From Jaltomata sinuosa (taxonomy: Eukaryota > Streptophyta > Magnoliopsida > Solanales > Solanaceae): a DNA stretch of 64,000 nucleotides. The notes under the pieces were generated by a model. It was not told the origin of the DNA. It worked only from the letters and a program-made list of their open reading frames with translations, and searched no databases. The number at the start of each line of letters is the position of its first letter. Position 1 is the stretch's first letter. Below are positions 1 through 11,093 of this stretch, in pieces. The translations under genes and the position numbers were made by a program. The DNA lies in assembly GCA_003996215.1 (NCBI GenBank), contig QJPP01002939.1, forward strand, positions 186,001 through 250,000, written 5' to 3'.

Positions 1-1662
1 AAAGATTTGGAACTAATTTTCATGGATCTTCTTGGGGTAAAAGAGGTTAAAGGAAGACTGTATCACCAATTTTCATATTATTACTAGACTCGACTGAGCC
101 AGAGAGATTGACATGTTATACTACTTGTTTGAAATTATACTGCACTCAGTCGAACCGAGCGTCATACTTGTTTTACTACTGTTTTAGACTCGGTTATGCC
201 CGGGCACCCTTATTAGGTTTTTGAGACTTGATTTACCATTTTAGACAAGGAGAGACTATGGGCATGCATTTTGACACTTCGGTTACTGGTCTGGATCCGT
301 ATACACTCCAGATGATTATATTGAGATTCTGAGGTTTAGTAAATGGTCGAGGAACTCCATGGACCTTGTCGATTTGGACCAGGGGCTATGTGCTGAGTGT
401 GACAGAGGAGGGGTATATGGTGCAGTTGAGGTATACGGGGTAAGCCATTCCATGTATCCTACCTACTGGGCCTATCAGCACTAAAGGAGGTACATATGGT
501 ACTACGGTTACACTAGGTTTTTACACTATTGCATTATATCATTCATTTATGTACTATTCCACCCTTGTTTGTTCTTTGCTATTTGATGAGTATAGCCTCC
601 CGTAGTATAAGATGACGTAGGGTTGGTCTTAACTTGTATGTGATCCTCGGGTGAATGAGTGCCTGTTGGTACTGTAGGTAAACTTATTACTATCCTATTA
701 TGATACTGGTTTTTATTATGGTTACATTGGGGTTCCTATTCGATGATTTTAACTTGAGAGTTGTGTTATATATACTTCTTATTCACTTTGTGGTTACAAT
801 TGGGTTATCCACTAATTATTTCTGATTTGAGAGTTATTTTATTGGCATGTTTTAGTTAGTAGAATTACCTTTCAAGCATGAGTACATTTATTTGCTTTCC
901 CTACTTATCTTTTACTTGAGGTTACCAGAATACCGCTTATTTTTCCTAAAACTCTCTTCATATATATTGTTATTGCAAGGACCCCAGATGTGTTCCTCTT
1001 TCCTTCACATGTGTTCTGTTATGTGTATGTTTCTAGTAGCTAGCCGAATATGACTATTTTCCCCTTGTATTCATTCTGTGCTAGCTTCCATGTACTTATT
1101 CGTTGCTTTTGTGACTAACTTTCTTGCTTTCCGCTATTTATTTCTTTTATATCTTATATGTTCTTAGAGGTCCTATGATGCCTACTGGGTACCCATTTCT
1201 TTGCAATTGGTGCTCATACTACACTCTACATCTTCCTGGTTCATATCCTACTATGGGCAATCACTGATAATTCATGGAGACTCATGCGGAGTGCTTTTGG
1301 ATCATTCCAGATCGAGGGAGAGCTCTTGTCAATCGGAGCTTAGCTTTTACTCCTCTTTTGTAGTATGCATTCTTTTATTATTCATAGAAAGATGTATATA
1401 TTCTTTTGGACCTTATTCTACTATGTTTATGTAGTAGCAGCTCTTATAGAGTGATACCAGATTGTGGGATGGTTTAGTTTTACTATGTATATACTCCTGT
1501 TGCTTTATTCTCTACTTTTATCTCTTGCTTTCGCTTATATAAATTGGTCTTTTGTATGCTTATTAGATAGTATCCCATTACTAACCGTTCTGGGCTACAG
1601 AAATCAGTACGCCTATAGGGGGGTTGTAGGTGTCATCATGACCTGAGAAATCAGGTCATGAC
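1..1662 (+). repeat. Right end of a gypsy-type LTR retrotransposon (LTR X)
   Basis: AT-rich sequence with no meaningful coding potential, ending in TCAGGTCATGACA at 1662. There it abuts sequence recognisable as the leader of an N-family element on the other strand. The last few hundred bases resemble 44338-44705, which has the same pyrimidine-rich tail and ends in TTGTGACA, so both look like 3' ends of one broad type of gypsy LTR. The LTR start cannot be placed, and the first several hundred bases may be internal sequence. Small open frames at 1201-1434 and 1464-1646 show no family resemblance and are treated as chance. Confidence 0.5.
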
Positions 1663-1819
1663 ATTTTTGGTGCTTAACAATGCTGACCCAAACGTTTTAC
1701 CGAATAAGTGGTTTTGGCATAAGAGGTGCAGCGATGGTGGAGTAGTGGTGAGGGAGGAAGAGATTGTAGAAAAGTTTTTGGAGATTGAAGGGAGTTTAGG
1801 AGAGTAATGGAGGTTCTTA
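1663..1819 (-). mobile_element. N0 left fragment: pre-intron leader of an antisense N-family element
   Basis: Read on the minus strand this matches the C/T-rich stretch preceding the intron in N1 (16070-16230), N2 (36930-37100) and N3 (39085-39250): repeated AACCTCC, TCTCACC and CACCACTG-like blocks, then GTTGGGTC...CATTGTT and AAAGCTTC-like sequence. It continues at 30380 beyond the N1 insertion. The left edge is cut by LTR X before the intron donor would be reached. Confidence 0.7.
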
Positions 1820-1824
1820 GGGAG
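1820..1824. repeat. Target-site duplication GGGAG of N1, left copy
   Basis: GGGAG lies immediately before the N1 5' LTR and recurs at 30375-30379 immediately after its 3' LTR. The outer flanks on both sides are one interrupted antisense N0 leader, which independently supports a single insertion. Confidence 0.85.
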
Positions 1825-3217
1825 TGCAAAATTTGGTAATCTACCAACTTATTGAGCCTTTATTCATGAATTATTGCTATGTTTTGATGAGAATTAGAGG
1901 TACTTATTGCCTTTATTGATGAAAATGTCGGTACTCCTAGTCAAAGGTAGAAAATAAAGGAATGTAAGCCAAAGAACTTGAAAAGAAGTGAAGTATGAAG
2001 GTGATCAAAAAAGAGGGAGACTATGACAAGAGGTACGACCAACTTGTGAGCCGCACAATATGGCATGCGATTTGCACCTCCCTTCACACCTCACCACAAG
2101 AGAGATTGACATCACTGGTTTGTGGAAAAAGGGATATTCAAAGCGCAGAACTGGTGGTGCAATTGCATGTCATGTTGCAAATCATGCCACACCACCTTCG
2201 AAGGGTATTTATTTCTAAAGCCAAGTGACGTATTCAGAAGCTTCAAAAACCCATTTTTGGGTGTGTACCTGATAGAGAATTTTAGTTTTGAGTGTTCCTA
2301 AGGAGATATTCAGAGTGTACTCTTCTCTTATCATCTTTTCCACTTAGAATGCACTATTTTTGTAAGAATTAAGCTTTGATTTTGATATTGTCTTGACTAT
2401 GAATGGAATTATGAGTTACCCAATTTGTATATCTTTTTATTTCCTTAATATGAGAAGCTAATTTCCTTGTCTAGGGGTATGAGCATGATGGGTACGGGTC
2501 TTGTTTAATTGTGATTATAATTGATGAATTGATGTGGGTCTATTAAATTTTTAAAGGTTTATTCATAAAATTGATGGTTGTAAACATTAATTCAGTTTTC
2601 TTAATTGTGTTCTTTCTTGAAGGAGGGGTTCATAATTCGGATAGGAATTCTATAGTGGGAATTTGATATTTCCACCTTAGATTGAGGCTAGAGATAGCTT
2701 AATCGACAAAAGTTCTCATCTAAGAATCTAATCTAAAAATGGTTTGATTCCCCCACGCAATTGAATTAGTTGGTTTATGTTAAAATTATGGTGCTTGAGC
2801 AAAGACCATATGATATATATTTGGAGTATCGAAAAATTACAAAATATGACTAAAATCAATGCAACCCATATCATTAATCGAGAATTTGTATAATTAATCA
2901 ACTACACTAATCCATTGTAGAATCTCATCGGAAGCATACCCCTAGTCTCCTTCTTATTGATTACAGATCTTGTATTTACATTACTCTCTTGTGTTGAAAT
3001 CGAAATTGATACGTTAATTTCCGTTTCAAATTCTCCTAAATTTTACTTTCAATTTGTTTGAGCATCTACTTGGCTTAGTGATTATTACTCGATGATTTCT
3101 TAGCGAGTTATCACTCCATTTCCCGTGGATTCAACCCCAACATCCGTTGGGTATATTTATTTGTTTTGCTTGATAATCACTACAATATTCTTTGAAAGAG
3201 TGCTTTTTGGTGTCATA
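1825..3217 (+). repeat. N1 5' LTR
   Basis: About 1.39 kb, starting TGCAAAATTTGGTAATC and containing the family landmark CTACCAACTTATTGAG. It ends in a degraded GGTGTCATA where other copies have GAGCATCATCA. It aligns throughout with the 3' LTR at 28971-30374: shared blocks include TACTTATTGCC, CCACACC-like motifs near 2080, AGGAGATATTCAGAGTGTAC and GATTCAACCCCAACATCC. By eye the two LTRs differ at roughly one base in ten, so the insertion is old. Confidence 0.85.
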
Positions 3218-3222
3218 AAAAA

Positions 3223-3240
3223 TAGCACCATTTTTGGGGA
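3223..3240 (+). promoter_or_regulatory. N1 primer-binding site (Asp-tRNA type, degenerate)
   Basis: TAGCACCATTTTTGGGGA lies a few bases after the 5' LTR. It is a mutated form of the TGGCGCCGTTGCCGGGGA site typical of Athila/Tat elements. The homologous site in N2 at 33839-33856 is less decayed. Confidence 0.7.
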
Positions 3241-3341
3241 ATAGTTTTTGAGTTGCCAACTAATTGTTGTTTAAGTTCACTTTGTTGAATGTTTGTTCAT
3301 TTTACCTTTTTGTTATTTGTGATTTATTGGACAGGGTGCCC

Positions 3342-3725
3342 ATGGGTGAAGTTTGTGACCAAGAAGTGTAGATGGATATATGGATGCGGACAATGAACTC
3401 ATAGTCCATGGTGGTGTAGGTGCAATCCGCCTACCCCTATTATTGGAAATGCCTTATTTCATGTAACGAGATATATGCTCAACTTAATCGAGATAAAAGG
3501 AATTTTTGGAGGGATGGCTCATGAGTACGCCAACCGATATATTCGGAACTTTATTGAAATATGTCAGCCCTTCAACATCAATAATATTTGTCACGAGTCC
3601 ATCCGGCTCTGTATGTTCCCATTCTCCCTTACGGGGGAAGCGATAGCTTGGCTTAAAGAGCTCCCTGAGGGCTCTATTACTTCATGGAATGGATTGGTTG
3701 AGGCATTTTTGGTGCGATGCATCCC
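3342..3725 (+). pseudogene. N1 gag, 5' part (interrupted by G1)
   Basis: Athila-type retrotransposon Gag, the structural protein that packages element RNA. After an ATG at 3342 the frame breaks early. The recognisable core at 3475-3725 has the family signature: IKGIFGG, an NFIEICQPF helix, IRLCMFPFSL and AIAWLKELPEGSITSW, ending near LVRCIP. Coding is cut inside the last motif by the G1 insertion and resumes at 13419. The tail beyond 3726 (VMPRG) is translated G1 LTR, not Gag. There are no metal-binding knuckles in this part. Confidence 0.75.
3721..3725. repeat. Target-site duplication ATCCC of G1 (left copy)
   Basis: ATCCC precedes TGTCATGCC, the minus-strand end of G1, and recurs at 13414-13418 after TGTTACA. 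Removing G1 and one copy restores homology to the uninterrupted gag of N2 near 34320. Confidence 0.9.
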
Positions 3726-6037
3726 TGTCATGCCCCGAGGTTAAACCCTAGACGTAACATGGGACTCAGGACCACGAGGATCCCAAGCTAACCCTTGGTC
3801 ATAGCATTCTCAAGAAACATAAGGGAAAGCATAGAGAAAGCATCATAAGGAAATCCAAAACAGGAAGTATAATCATAGATAGAGTACTAAATATGGAATA
3901 CAACCCAAAGATCATCCAATAACATCTATGTCTGAAACGCCTCTAAAACTAGCATAATGAGTTTATGGGACAATACCCCAACTAACTCGACAATCTGAAA
4001 AGAAAAGGGAAAATAAGTGCTAGAGTTAAGTCTAGTCTAGTCCTCGAACCATGAGGACTAACCAAAGCTGAATGAGAGTGACCGGGAATCCTAGCCACGT
4101 ATCTGTGAAGGGACACCTTAATTGGCATCATCAAATATGCATTAGTACTATGGAATGTACTAAGTATGCGGGCAATGCGTGAACATGAAGAAGACATGAT
4201 AAGTATACTTTAACAACTGAAATCATGCTTTAAAACATACTTGGGCATAATCCATACGTAATAGGGTATCATGAGAAAATATTATAATGAAAAGCTAAAT
4301 CATCAGGCAAGAGCCAATCTCAAAATAGGAGCTCATAAGAGAGTTCATAAAGCCTGGAAAACTTGAAAACATACATAAGGGAGTTTCTTAAAACCGACAT
4401 GAGACCATATGAGATACATGAAATCTAACTATATAACCCTAGTTAGCAAAGCTGACTTTAAACCTTGCCAAGGAACAAGTCACCATACCCAACTATATAA
4501 CCCTAGTTGGCAAAGTTGTCCTCTTCCCCGCTAAAGCAAGGACACCATACATAAAGACGTGGATCCACTCTCATAATCCTTGAAGGCACATATCATATCA
4601 TATCATAACCTACGCTGGCAACATAGTTTCTGGGACTAAGGGTACTCTCACTCCATCCAACTCGGTGCTAAATATTACTCCCAAAACATGCACATATAGA
4701 TCATAATTTCAAAGTGGAACCATATCATGCCAAATCTTATTCTTGAAGCATGAAAACACATCGGATATCATGCCACTTTCATATCATAGTTCATAAATCT
4801 TAGCATATCCATAATTCAAAATATGCTTTTCTCTCTAAATTCATACTTGAAGAATTAGGCATGCAATTACATAAATACACAAAGGCCATGATATCTAATC
4901 ATGCCAACTTTCTCTTGAAAACATGCAAATTCGTGGATTCATAGTAGAAATCAACTTTCATGCTTGGGCTTTTAAAACCAATAAGAGAATCATAATCAAA
5001 TCATGAATAATCAGTAGGAAACCATGAATTTAAACATAGAAACTGATGTCATAAACTTTCCTTAACTTTAGATCAAACGCTAATTTCATAAGTTCATAAT
5101 TCAATATAAGGATTCGGGATTTTGGGCACAAAGGTGAGAGGAATCCATTGTTGAAGACCCATATACCTTAGAAGAAGATAACTAACTTCAATGGAAAAGA
5201 TTTAGGAGGCTTGACTTGGAGCTTGGAGATTTGAAGCTTGAGATAACTTTTCCGTTTTGGGTGAAGAAATGAGGAACTTAAGAGAGACTTAGGATAATAT
5301 GGGTGAAAACCCTACTAGAAATAGTCAAAATGACTTCACTTAGTAGTTAAAAGGGTGGAAAATGACCAAAATACCCCTGGGGTTTAATTAAGAAAAGTCT
5401 GGAAAAACAGTCGGATTCAGGGATCAAGACTCAGTCTACGGGTCATCATTTGGATGACGGTTCATGATTCTAATTCGTAGAACCAGGCTAAGAAAATCAT
5501 GCTGCAGATTCATTTTTATGGGTCAACAGGACGGACCCTTAGAAAGAATGATGGGCCGTCATTAGAAATCGTAGTTCTGAGGGGTTCATCTGACTCTTGG
5601 TCAAACGACGACTCAAGACTATGATCCATCATTCAAATAATGAGTCATAGACTTGACTCGTGGTTCCTGGAGTAACATGGAGAAAATGTCAGTCCTCTGA
5701 TGACATTCCATGAGTCAACAGGACGGACTTGTCATTTTAACGACGAGTCATCATTTAAACGAGGAGTCATCGTTTGAACTCGTGGTTCCTGGGAGCATGG
5801 TAAGCTTACAAATCTGATTCCATGAGTGGAATCACGGCCCGTGGAATAAACTACGGTCCATAGAACCCACTCGTGGTTCTCAATCCAGAGGCCAACCTTG
5901 CAGATACTGGACCACAAATCCCTTTTCACGACTTGTGGTTCAAACCACGGTCCGTGGTTTGGATCTGTCATTTCTGAAACATGAAATTTTCTTGAGATTT
6001 CAACATAGATATCTGGATGTATTTCTGGGGTGTTACA
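3726..6037 (-). repeat. G1 3' LTR
   Basis: 2312 bp, ending TGTCATGCCCCGAGG on the left and GGGTGTTACA on the right as read on the plus strand. It aligns with 11094-13413 along its whole length. In element orientation it starts TGTAACACCCC, as G2 does. Positions about 77-97 hold a palindrome (5941-5961) with 10-bp arms. Much of the first 600 nt in element orientation is built from CCACGA/TCGTGG-type inverted motifs. Confidence 0.9.
5941..5961. repeat. Palindrome near the start of the G1 LTR
   Basis: Arms CAAACCACGG and CCGTGGTTTG around a single central base. The G2 LTR has a palindrome at the same distance from its start (19223-19245) with different but still complementary bases at two arm positions. 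The copy in the other G1 LTR (about 13318-13338) has lost perfect pairing. Confidence 0.8.
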
Positions 6038-6052
6038 ATATCTCCCCCTTGG
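6038..6052 (-). promoter_or_regulatory. G1 polypurine tract
   Basis: Read on the minus strand this is a purine run of the form AAGGGGGAGATAT directly next to the 3' LTR, where plus-strand DNA synthesis is primed. G2 has the homologous ATGGGGGATAT at 25451-25461. Confidence 0.75.
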
Positions 6053-6271
6053 TATCATTCGTCCTCGAATGAAGGTTAAACAAGAAAAACTGAAGGGGAA
6101 AACAAACCAACCAAACATCAAACATGGAAATCAAGGAAACATCATGAAAACTGTACTTCTCAACTTGAAAACATGATAAACTAACTTCATAAAACATGGA
6201 TGCATGCTAGGATCAGAAGAGAAATTGGTGGGATAGAATCGGAGGGACATACTAAGGAGGAAACTAGTACC

Positions 6272-6775
6272 TCAAGCTGGAATTGAGTCGGAAGGAAAGA
6301 GATGAGGATATTTGGCCTTCATGGCCTCCTCCGCTTCCCAAGTAGTACCTTCTACAAGATGATTCCTCCAAAGGACTTTTACTGAAGCGACTTCTTTATT
6401 CCTCAACCTCTGAATCTGACGATCAAGGATCTCCACGGGAACCTCCTCATAGGTAAGACTATCCTTCACACCCACCTCTTCCAAGGGAACAATCAAGGTT
6501 GGATCACCAACACACTTCTTCAATAAGGAAACATGGAATACTGGATGAACCGTTTCCAACTCCGATGGCAAATCCAACTCATAAACGACCTTACTAACCT
6601 TCCTCAGAATTTGATAAGGACCTACCAAATTGGGACTAAGCTTTCCTTTCTTGCCAAATGTTATCACACCCTTTATGGATGACACCTTAAGGAAAACCCA
6701 ATCCTCAACCTCAAATTCCAACTCCCTTCTCCTCACATCCGCATAAGATTTTTGTCGACTCTGAGCGGTCTTCAA
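6272..6775 (-). pseudogene. G1 integrase C-terminus and chromodomain
   Basis: An open stretch of 167 residues from the 3' end of pol. Residues about 28-58 are the integrase C-terminal module (FLKVSSIKGV, then KLSPNLVGPYQIL, the GPY signature). Next comes VHPVFHVSLLKKC. From about residue 107 is a chromodomain (VPVEILDRQIQRLRN, VKVLWRNH and GTTWEAE). In chromoviruses this domain is thought to steer integration toward heterochromatin by binding histone marks. The stretch is uninterrupted, but the pol frame upstream is broken, so it is a remnant and not a gene. The ATG at 6775 is internal to pol. Confidence 0.85.
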
Positions 6776-7401
6776 CCTTTCCTGAATAAGCTAAACTTTC
6801 TCCATAGTCTCATGCACATAATCTTGACCAATCAAGGCTTCCTCATCAACCTCAAACCAAATAATAGGAGATCTACACCTTTGGCCATAAAGTGCTTCAT
6901 ACGGAGCCATCTGGATGCTAGAGTGAAAGTTGTTGTTTTAGGCAAACTCAGTAAGAGGTAAGTGATCATCCCAATAACCTTTAAAATCAATTGCACATGC
7001 TCTGAACATATCCTCCAAAGTCTGAATAGTATGCTTGGCCTGTCTATCTGTCTGAGAGTGGAAAGTTATGCTAAGCTTCTCCGTAGTACCAAGACCTTTC
7101 TGAAATGACTTCCAAACTGTGATGTAAACTGAAGACCTCTATCAGAAATGATAGACAAGGGAACACCATGCAATCGTACTATCTCCTAAATGTAGAGTCT
7201 AGCATAATCATCCGTTGTATTCGTAGTCTTAACAACCAAGAAATGGGATGACTTCGTCATCCGGTCAACGATCACCCAAATGGAATCATATTGCCTTAGA
7301 GTACGAGGCAACCCATTAATGAAGTCCATATTGATTGCTTCACATTTCCTAGTGGGAAGGCCAATATCTTGAACCATACCACCTGGCCTATGATGTTCCA
7401 C
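6776..7401 (-). pseudogene. G1 integrase catalytic core
   Basis: The retroviral-type integrase core inserts element DNA using a D,D,E triad. At 7186-7401 there is HHRPGG followed by INMDFINGLP (first Asp) and SIWVIVDRMTKSSHF. The ISDRG motif with the second Asp follows near 7150. The third motif, normally with ERTIQ, reads AKHTIQ here: the codon at 7034-7036 is Lys instead of Glu, a G-to-A change on the coding strand. Stops and frameshifts also separate the blocks. The copy cannot encode a working enzyme. Confidence 0.78.
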
Positions 7402-8064
7402 CTTTACCTATTGACAGTTGGGACACTTAGCCACAAACCTGGCTATGTCTTTCTTCATACCATTGCACCAACATACTTCTCGTAGATCACGTTATATCTT
7501 AGTGGCACCCGGATGAATGGAATATCTAGAATTGTGGGCCTCAGACAAAATCTGCTATCTCAACCCATCAACATCTGGCACACATAAGCAACCCCAATAA
7601 TGAAACACAACATCTCTCCCTTGGGAGAAAACCTCAACCCTTTGCTGATGAACTCCACCCTTAAGCTGAAGTAGAATGGGATCTTGGTCTTTCTTTGCTT
7701 TCACCTCAGCCACCAAGGATGATTTGGCACCATTAGTCACAATCACATAACCTTCGATCGAGTCCATAAGGCGAACTCCAAACCGAGAAAGCCTATGAGC
7801 TTTCTTAACCAATTCCTTCTTTCCATATTCAATAGAAATTACACTTCCCATGGACAACCTACTCAAAGCATCCGCCACAACATTGTCCTTACCCGGATGG
7901 TAAATCACACTCATATCATAATCCTTAAGAATCTTAAGCCATATCCTTTGTCGCAAATTCAATTTCTTTTGAGGGAACACATATTGAAGACTCTTATGAT
8001 CAGTGAATACAACCACCTGCATACCATACAAGTAATGTCTCCAAATCTTCAAAGCAAAGACCAC
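7402..8064 (-). pseudogene. G1 RNase H (C-terminal part) and integrase zinc-binding domain
   Basis: Minus-strand frame from 8064 to 7555: FTDHKSLQYVF and YHPGKDNVVADALSRL are the last conserved blocks of Ty3/gypsy RNase H, the domain that degrades RNA in the RNA-DNA hybrid. The frame then ends at a stop replacing a sense codon after VPDVDGLR. Beyond it (7402-7554) the HHCC zinc-binding domain of integrase is visible as SIHPGA and CPNC with another internal stop. The chain runs directly from reverse transcriptase upstream to the integrase core downstream. Confidence 0.82.
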
Positions 8065-8919
8065 GGCTTCTAACTCAAGATCATGAGTAGGATAGTTCTT
8101 CTAATGAGTCTTAAGTTGTCTAGAAGCATAAGCAATCACCTTACCACGTTGTATCAAGACACAACCCAAACAAATACTAGAAGAATCACAATACACAACA
8201 AAATCATCTAAGCCCTCGGGTAGAGCTAACACTGGAGTGGTGGTTAATCTAGTCTTCAATTCCTTAAAACTCTTCTCACAAGAGTCGGACCACTGAAACT
8301 TAACCTTTTTCTGAGTCAATCGGGTCAAAGTGGAAGCAAGGGAAGAAAACCCTTCCACAAACCTCCTATAGTAACCAACCAAACCAAAGAAGCTTCTAGT
8401 ATCAGATGGGGAAGTGGGTTTGGGCCAGTTCTTTACTGCCTTAATCTTTTGAGAGTCAACCCAAATACCATCACTAGTCAAAATATGACCCAGAAAAGCA
8501 ACAGACTGCATCCAAAACTCACACTTGCTAAACTTAGAAAACAATTGTCTATCCTTGAGAGTTTGCAACACAACCCTCAAGTGGTACGCATGCTCCTCCT
8601 CACTTCGAGAGTAGATAAGGATGTCGTCAATAAACACAATCACAAATAAATCTAAATATTTCTTTAACACACGGTTTATCAAATCTATAAAGGCTGGAGG
8701 AGCATTAGTCTGAGCAAAAGACATAACAATTAACTCAAAATGACCATACCGAGTCCTGAAGGCTGTCTTCGAGATATCACATTCCCAAACTTGAAGCCGA
8801 TAATAATCGGATCTAAGATCGATCTTGGAGAAGAAACTAGCACCCTAAAGGTGATCAAACAAGTCATCAATCCTAGTAATGGGATACTTATTCTTGATTG
8901 TAACCTTGTTCAATTGACG
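8065..8919 (-). pseudogene. G1 reverse transcriptase and RNase H N-terminus
   Basis: Minus-strand frame 8724-8101 carries the Ty3/gypsy reverse transcriptase palm: VIVFIDDILIYS (the catalytic FIDD box), then KFSKCEFWMQSVAFLGHI, GYYRRFVEGFSSLAS and the connection into RNase H (VYCDSSS, VIAYASRQLK). The upstream motif with SKIDLRS lies between 8725 and 8919 but is interrupted by a stop and a frame change. A stop after RQLKTH separates it from the rest of RNase H. Confidence 0.85.
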
Positions 8920-9909
8920 TTAGTCAATACACATTCTAAGAGAGCCATCTTGCTTTTGATCAAACAAAACTGAGGCACCCCAAGGAGAGATATTGGGCCT
9001 GATGAAACCCTTATCAAGCAAGTCCTTCAACTGATCTTTCAACTCCTTGAGTTTTGCAAGGGCCATTCTATAGGGAGGGATAGATATAGGATTCATATCC
9101 GGAAGAAGATCTATCCCAAAGTCAATCTCCCGCTCGGGAGGGACTCCGGGGAAAACATCGAGAAACACTTCTAGGAATTCATTCACACCAGGAACAAACT
9201 GAATAGTCAGGGTCTGGGACTCCGTGTCCATAACCCGAACTATATGATAAGCATACCCCTTTGAAATTATCTTCCTAGCCTTAAGGTAGGATATGAAGTG
9301 ACCTTTCAAAGAAGAGGGACTACCTTGCCGATTCAAGGACAGGTTCATTAGGAAACTTGAAACTGACAACACGAGTACAGCAATCAACCGAGGCATAACA
9401 TGCATACAACCAGTCCATACCAAGAATAACATCAAAATCAGTGATCTCCAACTCTACTAGATCTGTTGAAGTTACTCTATGAAGAATGAGATAGGGTAAT
9501 TTTGATAGATTCATTCAGCTAGGACTGACTTACCCACAGGAGTAGAAACATGAAAGGGTTCTAAAAGCATTTCAGGACGAACCTCGAACTTACAAGCCAC
9601 ATAAGGGGTTACAAAAGATAAGGAGGCACCATGATCTAAAAAGGCATACAAACCAAGAGATAAGACTTTTAACATACCGGTAACCACATTTGGGGAACTC
9701 TCCTTATCCAGACAGGAGGACATAGCATAAATACGGTTCTGGCACTGACCACCAGAGCTAGAAGTTGTGCCCTGCTGGGCTGGTTTACCTCCTAAAGCTG
9801 TTGGGGAAGACTGAGTCCTACCACCTCCCTGCCCCTTCCTAGCTGATGGGTAATCCCTGATGCGATGTCCAACCTGACCATAACCGACGCAACCACCTGA
9901 ACCGTCCAA
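8920..9909 (-). pseudogene. G1 zinc knuckle, protease and start of reverse transcriptase
   Basis: Minus-strand frames in order. The CCHC knuckle reads VGYGQVGHRIRDYPS; two of its cysteines are tyrosines, so metal binding is probably lost. The aspartic protease has active site AFLDHGASLSF and downstream LGMDWLYACYA. The spacer to reverse transcriptase contains FPGVPPEREIDFGIDLLPD, then PPYRMA and DGSLRMCID. Three overlapping frames (9909-9511, 9514-9320, 9435-8920) are needed, so at least two frameshifts are present. The protease matures the Gag-Pol polyprotein in intact relatives. Confidence 0.82.
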
Positions 9910-10884
9910 ACACTCACCAATATGATTCTTCCCACACTTAACACAAGTTGGGTAGGAAGGTCCGTTAGTAACACTACCTTAAGACTGGGAATAGGAAACA
10001 GATCCTCTACCACCCTGATCATGATGAGGCTCCTAAGCCTGGGTAGGAGCACTAGCAGAAGAATGAATGAATCCTAATGACTTCTTTTAGAAAGAAGAGC
10101 GATGTCCACCTCTGGACCTGTGATGACCAAAACCTGATCCCTCGGATCTAACCCTCTTGTTGTCCCTTGCCATCTCCCTAAGCTTGTCACCCTTAATCTG
10201 ATGGGCATAAGTCATGAGTTTGGAAATGTTCATATCACTCAACAATAAAGCAGACCTACACTCTTTCTTCACCATGTCAGAAACCCCATAAATAAACTTA
10301 CTTATTTGATCATGCGAGTCAGCTCCCATGGAGGGAGCATTTCTAGGCAACTGAGTGAACTTCAGGCTATACTCTTACACCGATATCGAACCCTGTCTCA
10401 AGTTCAAAAATTCCTCCACCTTCGCTTGCCTAAACTCACGAAGAAAGAACCTATCAAGGAAGGCCCTCTCAAAACACTCCCACATCATGGGGACCGCATC
10501 CCTCACCCTAGTCTCCTTCCATTGAGTGAACCAAATGTGAGCTACATCCTTGAGTTGATAGGATGCAAAATAAAAACAATCAACCCCCAGTACCTGAATA
10601 ACCTCAAAGATCTTCTTTACTTCATCAATAAAGTGGAGCGGGTCCTTACTCACTTTTGCACCCCAAAATTCAAGTGTGTTCATTCGTACAAAGTTATGAA
10701 CTCGGGCTGCTACCCCACCTTGAGGATGGACAAGGGCAGGAGCCTGTTGATTGGCTTGAGTAGCCAAAGTCTGGGCTAGCAAATGAATAGCGTTCCTAAA
10801 CTCATCATTCATGACATCGGGAATCAGAACTTGAGAAGCATCATTCTGAGCGACTCGGGGAGGTATAGCACATCGAGGAGGCAT
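9910..10884 (-). pseudogene. G1 gag
   Basis: Starts at ATG 10884 (MPPRCAIPPR), about 190 nt from the primer site, as in G2 and G3. Capsid-like motifs are visible: DPLHFIDEVKKIF, SYQLKDVAHIWFTQWKE, FLDRFFLREFRQAK and FLNLRQGS. The frame stops after the latter and resumes at 10350-10087 with NAPSMGADSHDQISKFIYGV and a basic stretch (NKRVRSEG). Gag forms the particle shell and binds RNA. The nonsense and shift mutations show it is dead. Confidence 0.82.
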
Positions 10885-11077
10885 AGCCTGGAATGCATAA
10901 GATAAGGATTAGAGAAACATTAAAGTTATGCTCTATCGCATGACGTGATCATTAAAGAAGTGAAGTTTTCCTAAGACACCTCATATCTCCACTCTCATGT
11001 GTGTGGCGCGCTTCACACACATGAAAAATACTCTACTCTATGCGGCTTTCATACATCCTAGGACTCTTGAACCTGAG

Positions 11078-11089
11078 GCTCTGATACCA
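11078..11089 (-). promoter_or_regulatory. G1 primer-binding site, initiator tRNA-Met
   Basis: The minus strand reads TGGTATCAGAGC, complementary to the 3' end of plant initiator tRNA-Met, four bases from the 5' LTR. This primes minus-strand DNA synthesis. The same 12 bases occur at 21322-21333 in G2. Confidence 0.92.
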
Positions 11090-11093
11090 AGTT

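Noticed and set aside
1201..1646. Two plus-strand open frames of 60-77 residues in the first LTR
   Set aside because: Low-complexity hydrophobic translations of an AT-rich LTR, with no family motif and no conservation with the related LTR end at 44338-44705.
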